Positions 1 to 11,310 of a DNA stretch of 64,000 nucleotides are shown piece by piece. The translations under genes and the position numbers were made by a program. Where the stretch lies: the NCBI GenBank assembly GCA_017591395.1, contig WEDG01003323.1:62001-126000 (forward strand). Reading direction: 5' to 3'. The stretch is from Schistocephalus solidus (Eukaryota; Platyhelminthes; Cestoda; Diphyllobothriidea; Diphyllobothriidae). The first letter of the stretch is position 1. Each line of letters starts with the position of its first letter. The notes under the pieces were generated by a model. The model worked only from the letters and a program-made list of their open reading frames with translations, ran no database searches and was not told the DNA's origin.

Positions 1-73
<73 letters not shown>
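1..73. repeat. (AT)n microsatellite
   Basis: Uninterrupted alternating A and T from the first base of the window, ending at the first C. The left end is cut by the window, so the true length is unknown. Confidence 0.97.
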
Positions 74-80
<7 letters not shown>

Positions 81-381
81 CTTTCTTCGGACATTTGGTT
101 TGTCTTAAAAACCTACTATTACGTTTAATAATTATTTGATCTTTTTAATTTCTTTATGTCTTGCACACATACTTCAAAGCTTTGACCCATTCGTTGGCAC
201 CGGTTGCGAGAGATTAGCTATCTTTCGTAAATTTCGGCACCTTTCATCTGTTAGGGCACGTATTTTAAGCAACCGTATATTATCAGTTTTTGGAGAAGTA
301 ATCCTTTGACAAAACAGCGAATTCAGACACTTCACAATTATGGCAGTAGTACAAACGATACATGTATAGCCATTATATTCT
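74..381. other. no recognisable feature
   Basis: AT-rich sequence between the microsatellite and the Penelope-like fragment. I see no motif. It may be the decayed upstream part of that element. Confidence 0.4.
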
Positions 382-700
382 TTGCAAACTCATGGTTGTC
401 AAAAATTATACACCATCACGTTGGGTGAATCCAAAGCAACAATTTGTCGCCATTTGATGCAACCAAAGGACACTCTGCTACCAACTGAAGCCTCAGCAGT
501 TGTTTACGAAATAATTTGCAACGCGAAAGACTGCAATTACGTCGGAGAAACCGGGTGGAAATAACAGACCCTCTTGCAGGAACACAAATTGACAGCTCAG
601 AGACGAGACTCAAATACAAAGCTTCCAACGCACGTGGGAGGACAATTTGGCCCCTCAAAACTCAAGAAAGCCGCACATAAGCAGTCCGAGAGCGAGCCCA
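382..700 (+). pseudogene. Penelope-like element, GIY-YIG endonuclease fragment
   Basis: Penelope-like retroelements encode an RT followed by a C-terminal GIY-YIG endonuclease that nicks target DNA. The frame open from 382 contains the family signature VVYEI followed by a C-rich spacer and NYVGETG (about residues 41-58), preceded by the typical KPKD-like lead-in (QPKDTLLPTE). A stop codon follows at 562-564. The same frame then continues with LLQEHKLTAQRRDSNTKL, which fits the family segment after the GIY-YIG core, to about 700. No RT is present upstream, so this is a 5'-truncated, inactivated 3' fragment. A second GIY-YIG fragment lies at 27,635-27,905 and an RT domain at 29,990-31,080. Confidence 0.75.
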
Positions 701-1799
701 CCTGACGAAGAACAAGAGACGCCAGACTGAACAACACTGGCAGAATGCTCAATGTCCCCCCCCCTACCTCATAAGACAAACAGCTAGACTGCCCGCCAAA
801 CATCCACCAAAGGGCCGAGACAAAGAAACAACAAAAAATCAATCAGCCCGAGGCCTACGCACAAGCACACTACTTCTGGTTCTGTTCGGTTATCTGCAGT
901 TGCTTTGATAATGGTGAGCCGACCAAGCCCTCCAAAACGTCAGCATACGAATAAAAATTTTCCATTGAGCCAGCCTTATTTCTCAAATTATCAACCCGGA
1001 GCTCTCACCTTTGCAAATTCGCAAACTTAACCCTTTTTAACTCGATTTTGGCTTAGACACCTCCATTGTGGGTGGCTCCTGTCCCTATGTCTTAGTTTGG
1101 GGCCACATAAGTCATTCTTATCCAAGATTCTTCGAGTGCAGAATACGACGTGTTCCACTATTGCCCTACGAAATGAGGGCCTTGGATCTAACATAGGTGA
1201 CACTGTCAGAAAGATAAGATTCTGAGGGGGTCTTCACAGCCCTCCCATAGTCCTGAGCAGCACGGATAATCTTTTTAGTTGACAAACTTCAAAAACACGA
1301 CTTTTACCGCATCGTGACAAATTAAAAAGTACAGTTGGTAGTTCATAGTAAAGAATCCAGCACAAGATCGACCTGAATCTTTATGCTGTCTCCAATACAC
1401 AAGTGTCTTGTCCAAAGTATGCTGACTGTCAATGGAATTAGGCACAGTGTCTAACCTGACGCGAAGTCGTCGTTCGGAAATGCGATGTGCCGCAACCGTC
1501 ATATTAGGAATTTTTCCTTGAAGTTTAAACGTAGTTCTAATCAATAATATTTAGTATTTCAACTGGTTTCCTATCAAAACATGGCTTTTAGCCTGTCGTG
1601 ATAAGTTAATTCCAGTCATGTTGAGTATAGTGGGAATGTTTTCATTTACCAAGAGGAGAGATATATTATCGAAGAGAAGTCTCTTCCTAAGTCTGATTTA
1701 CAACCGATGATATGATGGGGTGCTCCTACACGGACCACGCGGTAAATACAGTGAGGCAACGCACGGCAGCCCTTATTGGGATGCGCACCCAGAACAGAC
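701..1799. other. unassigned sequence, about 1.1 kb
   Basis: No motif recognised on either strand. Open frames here are short and unrelated to known families, including 89 codons on the minus strand at 1,275-1,544. The stretch separates two retroelement fragments. Confidence 0.4.
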
Positions 1800-3420
1800 A
1801 CCGCATGTGGGGGAGTGGCAGCACTCCTAGGTGCGGTTCCCCGCTGCTCAGCTCTGTCGGCATAACACTGCTGACAGAAAAATTGCAAATTCTGCAGCGC
1901 TGGGCCGAGCACTTCAGAAGTGTCCTTAATTAATCATCAGCCATCTCCGATGCTGCCATTGACCGGCTCCCTAAAGTGAACACGAACAATGACCTGGATC
2001 TACCGCCTTCCCTACCAGAAACCATCCGGCCCGTCCAGCAGATTTCCAGCGGTAAAGCATCGGGATTTGACGCAATCTCACTGGAAGTCTACAAGCACGA
2101 TGGGCCCCGGCTGATAGAAGAACTCACAACACTCTTCCAGGAGATGTGGTGCAAAGGACAAGTTCCTCAGGATTTCAAAGACGCGACCATCATCCATCTC
2201 TACAAACGGAAGGGGAACCGGTAACTCTGTGATAATCACAGAGGCATCTCGTTGCTCAACATCGCCGGGAAGATCTTCAGCCGTACCTTTCTCAATCGTC
2301 TGAATGGTCACATAGAACAGGGCCTGCTCCCGGAAAGCAAATGTGGCTTCCACCGAAACCGCGGGACAGCCGACATAATCTTTGCCACCCAGGGCTGCAT
2401 ATTGCCTCCCACCCTGTTCAGCCTCACGTTCTCGGCTATGCTGATGGACGCCTACCGTGATGAGCAGCCTGGGATCCGAATCGCCTACAGAACTGACGGG
2501 CACCTTCTCAACAGTCGGCGTATGCAGGATTCAACGCGCGTGTCTACGGCTACATTCCATGACCTGCTATTCGCGGACTACTGCACCCTCAACACCGTGA
2601 CGGAGGAGGATATGCAAAGGAGCATGGACCTCTTCGCCTCAGCCTGCGCCGATTTTGGATAAACAATCAGTACAGCCAAAACGGTTACTATGCACCAGAC
2701 GCCACCCAGCGTGGAATACAATGCTTCCCGAATCAATGTCAACGGTTCTTAGCTCAAAAACGTGGAAAACTTCGCTTATCTAGGAAGCACGCTGTCACGC
2801 AACACGAGAATCGACGACGAGGTTGCCAAACGGATCTCTAAAGCTAGTCAGGCCTTCGGCATGCTGCAGGCCTCCGTGTAGAGTCACCACGGTTTTCCCT
2901 GAACACTAAACTAAAGATGTACAAGGCCGTCGTCTTGATGATACTCCTGTACGGAGCGGAGACCTGGACCGTCTACTCGAAACAAGCCAGGAAGCTGAAT
3001 CACTTCCATCTCAACTGCCTCAGCAGAATACTGAATCTGAGATGGCAAGACATGATCCCGGACACGGAAGTCCTGGAGTGGACCGGAATCCTCAGCATCC
3101 ACGCCATGCTGAGGCAAGTGCAACTGCGATGGAGCGGCCACCTGGTAAGAATGGACTACGAGCTACTACCAAAACGACATTTCTACGGAGATGTCGCTAC
3201 GGGTGCTCGCCGGCAGGAAGGTCAAAAACGACGCTACAAGGACACTTTGAAGCAATCGCTGAAGCAATAACAAAGCAACCCCGTGACCTGGGTGGACCTC
3301 GCCCATGATAGACCGGCATGGAGAAGATCCGTGAAGACTGGTTCAGCAATCAAGGAGGCCAACCAGATCGCCGCTGCCAAGGCTTAAAGAGCGGCACGAA
3401 AGTCACCAGTGCCCCGGACC
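1800..3420 (+). pseudogene. LINE reverse transcriptase, plus-strand copy, internally deleted
   Basis: This encodes the RT of an endonuclease-type non-LTR retrotransposon. From 5' to 3': ILQRWAEHFRSVLN near 1,885-1,930; SLPETIRPVQQISSGKASG; DFKDATIIHLYKRKGNR (to 2,223, then a stop); RGISLLNIAGKIF; LLPESKCGFHRNRGTADIIF; a jump at about 2,390 straight to GCILPPTLFSL; the catalytic block LLFADYCTLN (2,566-2,595); YLGSTLSRNTRIDDEV; and [20 protein letters not shown]. The catalytic FADD motif reads FADY, so one metal-binding aspartate is gone. RT motif A (VDLTKAF in the minus copy) is deleted. At least five in-frame stops break the frame. The zinc-finger tail follows at 3,440. This copy cannot be functional. 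Confidence 0.9.
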
Positions 3421-3439
3421 AAACATCGTCAAAGCCCAG

Positions 3440-4240
3440 GCCCTGCTAACATGCCCGCGCTGTCAACGCATCTTCCGCGCGCGAATCGGCCTGGTTGAAC
3501 ATCTTCGAACGCAAGGCTCTAACAATCCAACTATTCCAATTTCTACGTCAAATTCTGCCAACCCTCCTTCAGACTCCCCCACCCTCACTCCTGGCATCAA
3601 TTCCATTACTCCCACCATCATAGAGACCACATTCCTCTACTCATTGACTGTTATCCCACCACCACAACCACCACCACCTTCGCCTTCACTACCACCACCA
3701 CCACCACCATCAGCGATAAGGACTCTCTCCTTAACTGTCCTCAATGCGATCGCACATTCGCCTCATGCAACGGCCTGGTCGTTCACTTGCGAATCCACCG
3801 TACAGAGACTGGCGAACCAGTGCCTGGACCACCAACACATAGCAGAGATCGTCGCTTCCACTGTACTCACTGTCCTCGTGTATTCACTCATTGCATGGGC
3901 CTATACGGTCACATGCGCATCCATGACAGCGGACTTTACCCCAATGCCCACAACACTGATAAACCATGCACACCATCCGCTCCTGCCATTCCTACCGACA
4001 CTGCCGACCTCATTCCCACGAATGACAACCCCCCCAACCTCTACCGTTTTCTCCTGCCCACAATGTGCCCGCAACTTCAGCTGACGCATCGGCTTGATCG
4101 GTTACCTCCGAATCCATCGCACGGAGGCTGGTGAAACAGTGCCTTGGGCTCCGACATACAGTTGACGTGCCCGCCTCCACTACCCTCACTGCTCCCGCAT
4201 ATTCACACACCGCATGGGCCTATTACACATATGAGCCTCC
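3440..4240 (+). pseudogene. LINE C-terminal C2H2 zinc-finger region, plus-strand copy
   Basis: C-terminal part of the same LINE. It has C2H2 modules joined by TGEP-type linkers: a first module with FRARIGLVEHLRT near 3,480; CPQCDRTF..HLRIH at about 3,735-3,800; CTHCPRVF..HMRIH at about 3,860-3,930; CPQCARNF..LRIH at about 4,055-4,115, with a stop inside; and a decayed last module around 4,170-4,230. Between modules one and two lies a Pro/Thr-rich low-complexity stretch (3,650-3,715, CCA/ACC triplets). Zinc fingers in such proteins probably bind nucleic acid, which is inference here. Two frames are open over part of the block, one from 3,644 and the zinc-finger frame from about 3,725. Confidence 0.85.
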
Positions 4241-4500
4241 ACGACAACCTGCGGTAAACCACCGGAGGCTAAGCCACATTAGCGCACACCATCTACACTA
4301 ATACATAGAAAACACCCGCACAATCATCATAATGTGCCCGATAAAATCCCGGTTTCCTAGAAACCGTGGCTCGGAAGGCTGCCAATCTGACGCTTATACC
4401 AGACCATGCCGTCGGCCCAGTGTATGTGCTGTGTGTGTCGAGTGGCTGACCAGTGGACTGGGAGTCATACGGCGATGGCTGATATATCTCACTGCCTGAC
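4241..4500 (+). repeat. LINE 3' UTR fragment
   Basis: This directly follows the zinc fingers and shares the hairpin GGTTTCCTAGAAACC (near 4,350), CGAGTGGCTGACCAGTGGAC and CGGCGATGGCT with the 3' UTRs at 15,240-15,905 (minus) and 48,245-48,990 (plus). It loses similarity near 4,500, so the distal ~450 bp of the 3' UTR is missing. Confidence 0.8.
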
Positions 4501-5049
4501 TTCAGGTTGCACCAAATAACATACTCCTCATGAATGTGAGTGGTGTTGTTGGGCCGGTTCTTGTATGACGTATGAGCTGGTGGGGCAGGATTTGCGAGTG
4601 AATTAACACCTCTGATGCTTAACCACGGGTTTTTATGAAGATGTATGGAACCAACTAGACTCATAGAATGGTGGAATTTTAAAAAATTTGAAATAATACT
4701 TTCGGAGAAAAGCTTATTCCTCTCCCTTTCTTTCTATTTCTCTCTCTCTCTCATTCACTCTCTCATAGGTAGTGTATGGAAAAAAAGAACTTGCAATTAC
4801 GCTTTTCGCCTCCTTGTCTGCGACCAAACGCAGCCATGTCCACATAGTTTAGCCATTTCGAGAGGCTCTCTCTCGATCATTATTTGCCTGAGTAATGCGT
4901 TGATACCGATGATACCGGTGTTGTTCCGGGATCGATGTGTCTGCGATCCTCTCCTGCCACTTCACCTAGGGAGGCAGCTGAGGTGAAAATTTTAAGTCTT
5001 CTTCATTGGCTTGTAAAAAGACTCAACTTCTCAAAACCGTATGAGAGGG
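4501..5049. other. unassigned, with pyrimidine-rich tract
   Basis: No coding or element motif recognised. A TC-rich tract (CTCTCTCTCTCAT and neighbours) spans roughly 4,718-4,770. Confidence 0.4.
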
Positions 5050-5460
5050 TTCTTAAGATATAAACCGTGTGTTGCCTAGGATGCCTCGAAAGTCGAAAGA
5101 CAAAATGAATTCGATACTGCGACTTGTGATTACAATGACAATCTTGATGTAACGCCAAGGTTTATTCGTGAGCACCTGAATTTCCCCACTACCACTGTAA
5201 GTGACACGGGATTTGGTGCACTCAGCATTCAACGCTAGTTTATGTACGACCATTATCTTCTCCGTGGCCATGCTCGGGCCGATATTGCAGCAGCCGGGAA
5301 TAAAATTCTGACACCCGGCTGCATGTCATCCTACGTTCTTGTGCTTGAAATCCAGTAATTCGCAAACAGTGGGTCGAGGGCAAAGTCTTTGGATATCCTC
5401 GAAGATGCACATATGCTATGAGCAGATTTCTGGCGGTTTTGATGCCGTGGGTTTGAATCA
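5050..5460 (-). pseudogene. highly decayed LINE RT fragment
   Basis: Minus-strand reading gives short islands that line up in order with the LINE RT: a segment like RICASSRISKDFALDPLFAN, where the catalytic block would lie, then MATEKIMVVH (family: TAKTVVMH), then ALNAECTKSRVTYSGSGEIQ in place of the next segment. Many frameshifts and substitutions separate the islands. Similar wording occurs at 25,640-26,930. The assignment rests on order and weak similarity only. Confidence 0.35.
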
Positions 5461-5600
5461 CAAATGATCCACACCTGGAAAGGGGTATGACTGTTGGAGG
5501 ACAGCTAATAAGCCATAAATGGTCATTCCGGTCTCCCTTGTCTTCGTCAGAACGATTTTATTAACATCTATAGTAGTCAGTGGTAGGTCCTGCAGTTGGA
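5425..5600 (+). repeat. tRNA-derived SINE, body fragment
   Basis: Contains a decayed B-box (GGGTTTGAATCAC), TCCACACCTGG, GGGTATGACTG, GCTAATAAGCCATAAATGG and TCTCCCTTGTCTTCGTC in the order found in the SINEs at 33,300, 49,490 and 58,870. The A-box half is not recognisable. Confidence 0.7.
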
Positions 5601-6765
5601 ATCCGGTAACATCCTCGTCACGAGGATAACCAACATGGCGTTGTTCAGCGGCCAGCTCATGAGGTTGATCCCCGGAGAAAGCTGTAGATGAGCTATGGAG
5701 GGCCTGGACAAAGCGTCAGCCTTTAATTGCGTACTCCGTCTATGTGGCAGAAGTCTGAGGTGAACTGCTACATAGAGTACAGTTGGCGGCGCTCCCGGGG
5801 GTTGAGTTTATCGGAATTGGACTTGAGGGCGATGGTCAAGGGCTTATGATCCGTAATGACTGTGAAGTCCCTGCCCTCAAGGAAGTGCCGGAAGTATATC
5901 ACGGCAAGAGAGACAGCAAGCAGCTTCCGTCAAAACGTGCTCGTTCCCGATTCGGAATGGTGTTAAATTTCGGGAGAAGGAGGCTAAGGGTTGGGTTTGA
6001 CCGGCAAGGTGCTGCTGAAGCACTGCACTCTAGAGAAGACATACATGGACGGGTTAAGGACAACGCAAAATCGTTAAAGGTGGTCAAAAACCGTTGTGAG
6101 ATGTTCAATATGTTCGTCGGTGGTGGAGCTGGCTACTAAGAGGTCGTCTATATAGGCGTAGACAAAGGGTAAGCAATGATGCACTCTATCTACAAACTTC
6201 TGGAAAGTTTGGGAGGCGTTGCGGAGTCCGAAAGGCATACGCAGGAACCCAAAGAGGCCAAAGGGTGTGGTAATGGCCGTCTTTGAAACATCCTCTAGGG
6301 CTATAAGGGATTTGGTGAAAGGCCCGTGCTAAGGCGATATTCGAAAACATAGACTTGCCGTATAAAGCACCGGCAAATTCCTGAACACGCGGAACAGGGT
6401 AGCGGTTCGGGATAGTGATATTGTTCAAGGCCCTATTGTCACCCCAGGGGTGCCAGTCTTCAGAAGCGTTCTTTGGAATCATGTGGAGAGACGAGGCCCA
6501 TGGGCTTTCTGATTGACGGATGATGCTCATTTGAAACATGTGCTCGAACTCGGCTTTGGCGACAGACAGTCGTGTAGGCGAGAGACGGCGAGGCCAACGA
6601 AAACCAATGGGATCAGTCGTTCGGACGTGGTGAACAACGTCGAGCGGTGGGGTAGAGATGCTGTAGTTGGGACGGGTGAGTCCAGGGTGTTTGCCAAGGA
6701 GCTGCCGAAATGGCCAATCAGGTTCAGGGTACAGAACACCGACTCGGCGGGACGCCTCAGGCAGC
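5600..6765 (-). pseudogene. pol: Ty3/gypsy LTR retrotransposon, RT-RNase H fragment
   Basis: Minus-strand translation gives Ty3/gypsy pol in order: FRQLLGKHPGLTRPNY (~6,700); WPRRLSPTRLSVAKAEFEHM; IIRQSESPWASSLHMIPK; RALNNITIPNRYPVP; a MPFGLRNASQTFQKF block in a shifted frame near 6,230; and FVYAYIDDLLVASS, with the catalytic YIDD intact at 6,144-6,155. RNase H follows, with YFRHFLEGRDF and TDHKPL around 5,840-5,930 and ADALSRPS near 5,720. At least one frameshift near 6,250 and several stops inactivate it. Gag, protease, integrase and LTRs are not seen. The 5' side is cut off where the SINE array begins, at about 6,770. Confidence 0.88.
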
Positions 6766-6769
6766 CATT

Positions 6770-9700
6770 CCCAGCCCCAGCATGGTAACGCCTGAGGCTG
6801 GAACCCGCGTGCTGATGGTTGAATGTCAAAGCTGTACCCACTGCACCAAAGACCGTTGTCATGACGGATTCAAGAGGAAATATTAAAAATATTAATTAGG
6901 CGTTCACAGATCGAGTAAAGTACTCACTCCTCCAATTCTGCCTCGGGGCTCACTCTCGAGCCCCGGGAACGACTGCAGGGTGGCTAATAGAAAATGCAGT
7001 ATAAAATGACCGAAGAATAAAAGGGAAACTGGAATGGCGATTTCTAGCTTATTATCCGTCACTAGTCAGCCACACCCAACCCCAGTCATGGTAGCGCACG
7101 AGGCTGGAACTCGCTACCTGATAGTTGTATGTCAAAGCTCTACCCACTGCGCCACAAGAGCGTTTTAATGCCCGATTCGATCGGGAATATCAAATGTATT
7201 AAGAAGGCACTCGCATATCGATTAAACTAATTATTCCTCCTATTCTGCCTTGGGACTCGAATTCGAGCGCCATCAACAGCTGCAGGGTGGCTAATGGTGT
7301 AGGCAGAATAACAGGAATGAAGTATAAAAGGGAAACTGGAATGTCGATTTCTGGCTAATTAGACGTCTTCAGTCAGCTAAAAGCAACCCCAGTTAGGGTG
7401 AAACCCGAGGCTGTAACTCGCCACCTGATGGTTGAATGTCAAAGCCCTACCCACTGCGAAACAAGACCGTTGACATGCCGGATTAAATCGGGAATATTAA
7501 ATATATTAATTAGGTGCTGGCATATCGATTAAATCAATTATTCCTCCTATGCTTTGCCATGCCTGCTTCAATCTGGCACATTAAATATATTAAATAGGTG
7601 CTCATATATCAATAAAAGTACTTAGTCCTCAAATACCGCCTTGGGACTCACTCTGAAGCCCCGCCAACGGCCTAGAGGCGGCTAATAGCATAGACAGAAT
7701 AACATGACCAAAGAATAAAACGTAAATTGGAATGGTGATTTCTAGCTAATTATCCGTCATCAGTTAGACACAGCAAACCCCAGTCATGGTGGCGCACGAG
7801 GCTGGAACTCGCGAACTTATGGTGGTATGTCAAAGCTCTACCCACTGAGCTACAAGACCTTTGTCCTGCCGGATTCAATCGGGAATATTAAGTATATTAA
7901 TTAGGTGCTCACTTATCAATTAACGAACTCATTACTGCTATTCTGCCTTGGGACTCACTCTCGAGTCCCGCCATCGGCCGCAGGGTGGCTAAAGGTAAAG
8001 GCAAATTAAAATGACCGAAGGGTAAAAGGTAAACTAGAATAACGATTTCTAGCTAATTATCCTTCATCTGTCAGCCAAACCTAACACTACTTGTGGTGGT
8101 GCACGAGGCTGGAACTCACGACCAGGCAGTTGGATGGCAAAGCTCCACCCATTGCGACACAAGATCGTTTTCATGCCTGATTCGACCGGGTATATTAAAT
8201 ATATGAAGTAGGCGGTCGAAGCGATTAAAGTACTTATGCATCCTAATCCGCCTTCGGACCCACTCCCGAGTGCCGCCAACGGCCGCAGGATGGTTAATCG
8301 CATAGGCAGAATAATATGACCGAAGATTAAAAGGTATACTGGAATGTCGATTTCTAGCTAATCAGACATCCGCAGTTAACCAAAACCAACCCCCCGTCAT
8401 GGTGGCACCCGAGGCTTGAACTCGCGACCTGATGGTTGGATGTTAGCGACTTGTCCAATGTTCCACAAGATCGTTGTCATGACCGATTGGATCGGGAATA
8501 TTAAATTTATTAAGAAGCCGCTCACATATCGATTAGGGTACTCATTACTCCTACTCTTTCTTGGTATTCACTCTCAAGCCCCGCAAACAATCGCAAGGCA
8601 CCAAATGTTATAGGAAAAATGACATGACCGAAGAATTAAACGTAAACTGGAATGGCAATTTCTAGTAAATTATCCTCCATTAGTCAGCCATACCCAACTC
8701 CAGTACTGGTATTGCTCGAGGCTGGAACTCGCGACCTGATGGCTGGATTAAAATTTCTACCCCCTGCGCAAAAAAATCATTTTCATGCCCGATTCGATCA
8801 GGTATATTAAATATATTAAGTAGGCGCTCACTTATCAATTAAAGAACTCATTACTGCTATTCTGACTCGGAACCCACTGTCTAGCCCCGCCACCGGCCGC
8901 AAGACAGATAATTGCATCTGCAGAATACCATGAACGAAAAAAAATGTTAAATGGAATGGCGATTTCTAGTTAATTATCCGTCATCAGTCGACCATTCTCA
9001 ACCCCAGTATTTGTGGCGCACGAGGCTGGAACTCCCGACCCGATGGTTTGATATCAAAGCCCTACCCACTGCGCCACTAGATCGTTGTCATGCCTGATTC
9101 GATCGGGATTATTTAATATATTACGTAGGCACTCATATTTCGATTAAAGTACTCATTACTCATATTCTGCATTGGGGGTCACTCTCGAGCCCAGCAAACA
9201 GACGCAGGGCACCAATTTGTATAGTAAGAATAACGTGACCGAAGAATAAAACGTAAACTAGAATGACGATTTCAGTCATCTACACCCAACCCCAGTCATG
9301 GTGGCGCGCGAGGCTGGAACCCGCGACCTGATGTTTTGTTAGCAAAGATCTACTTACTGTGCCACGAGATCGTTGTCATGCCGATTCGATCTGGTATATT
9401 TATAAACATGGTAGGCGCTCACACATAAATTAAAGTACTCACGCCTCCTATTCTGCCTTGAGGTTCACTCTCGAGCCCCGCCAACGGCCGCCGGGTTGCT
9501 AATGGTTAAGGCAGAATAACATGACCGAAGTATAAAACGTAAACTGGAATGGGGATTTCTAGCTAGCAATTAGTCATCAGTGAGCCACACCCAACCCCAG
9601 TGGTGGTGGCGCCCGACCTGATTTTTTTCATGTCAAAGCTCTACCCTGTGCGCCACAAGATCTTTGTCAAGCCCAACTCGATCGGGCATATTAAAAATAT

Positions 9701-11310
9701 TAAGAAGATGCTCAAATATCAATTAAGGAACTCACGCCTCCTATTCTACCTTAGGAATCACTCTCGAGCGCCACCAACGGCCGCAGGGTGGCTAATGGTA
9801 TAGGCAGACTAACAGGGATGAAGAATAAACTTTAAACAGGAAGAGTGATTTCTATTAAATTATCTGTCAACAGTCATCCACACCTAACGCCAAGCATGGT
9901 GGCGCACGAGGCTGGACTTCGCGACCTGATGTTTTTATAGCAAAGATCTACCCACTGCGCCACAATATCTTTGTCATGCCCGACTCGAACGGGTATATTA
10001 AATATATAAAGTAGGCAATCACATATCGATTAATGTCCTCATTCCTCCTATACCTACTTCGGGCTCACACACGAGCCCCGGCAACCACCGCAGGGTGGCT
10101 CATGGTATAGGCAAAACAATATTACCGAAGTATAAAACGTAAACTATAATGGCGATTTCTGGAAAACTATCCGTCATCAGTCAGCCATACCCAACTGTAG
10201 GCTTGGTTGCACCCAAGGCAGTATCTCGTGATCTGATGTTATGATGACAGATGATCAACCTTTCGACCGTTGACCTCCCGGATTTGAACGGGAATATTCA
10301 ATATATGAAGTAGTATGAAGATCGAATTAATTACCCACTCCTCCTATACTTCCTTGGGGCGCCCTCTCGAGCCCCGGCAACGGACGCAGGGTGGCTAATA
10401 GTAATGGCAAAATAGGAGGACTGAAGAATAAAAGGAAACTTGAATGGCGATTTCTAGCTTATTATCCGTCATAAGTCAACCATATTTAACCCCAGTGCAC
10501 GAGGCTGTTACTCGTGACCCGATGGTTCGATTTCAAAGCAGGAATGGCAATTTCTGGCAAACCATCCGTCATCAGTCAGACATACCCAACCGCAGGCACG
10601 ATATGCCCAAGGTTGGAACTCGTGACCTGATGGGAAGATGGCAGACGATCAACCTATCGATCGTTGTCCGCGCAGATTTGAACGGGAATATGAGCCATAT
10701 TAATTAGGCGCTTAAATATCGAATAAAGTATCCACTCCTCCTACTCCGCCTTGGGGCTCACTCTCGAGCCCCGCCAACGGATGCAGGGCGGCTAATGTTA
10801 TAGTGACCAAATAATAAAAGGGACACTGGAATGGCGATTTCTAGCTTATTAGCCACTCTTAGTAAGCCATACTCTAAACCATTCAGGGTGGTGCATGAGG
10901 CTGGAACTCGCTACCTGATGTTTGAATATCATAGCTCTACCCACTGTGCCATAAGAGCGTTGTCTTGCCGGTTTCGATCGGGAATATTGAATATATAAAG
11001 TAGGCGATCACAGAGCGAATAAATTACTCACTCCTTCTAATCTGGCTTTGTGCTCAGTCTCGAGCCCCGCCAACAGCCGTAGGGCGGCTAGTTTATACGC
11101 AGAATAACATAACCGAAGAATAAAAGGGAAGCTGGAATGGCAATTTCTAGCTTATTAGCCACCCTCAGTCAGCCATACACAACACCAATCATGGTGGCGC
11201 CAGTGGCTGGAACTCACGATCTGATGGTTGGATGTCCAAGCTGTAGCCACTGCGCCAAGTGATCATTGTCTTGCCACCTTCGATCTGGAATATTAATTGT
11301 GGTAAATGCA
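6770..11310 (-). repeat. tandem tRNA-like SINE array, subfamily A
   Basis: About 16 head-to-tail units of ~300 bp. Tandem tRNA-like heads begin near 6,787, 7,090, 7,397, 7,790, 8,094, 8,400, 8,708, 9,010, 9,300, 9,603, 9,898, 10,203, 10,495, 10,603, 10,890 and 11,193. On the minus strand each head reads like GTGGCGCAGTGGGTAGAGC (A-box region), then GGTCGCGAGTTCCAGCCTC (B-box region). The body on the plus strand carries CTCACTCTCGAGCCCCGCCA, GGCGATTTCTAGCTAATTA and CGTCATCAGTCAGCCA. One interval is long (7,397-7,790, partial unit duplication) and one very short (10,495-10,603, partial deletion). Units differ visibly by substitutions, so the array is old. No unit folds as an intact tRNA by eye. 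Confidence 0.85.

Noticed and set aside
1275..1544. 89-codon minus-strand frame
   Set aside because: No motif, no supporting signals, and chance frames of this length are expected in this amount of sequence.
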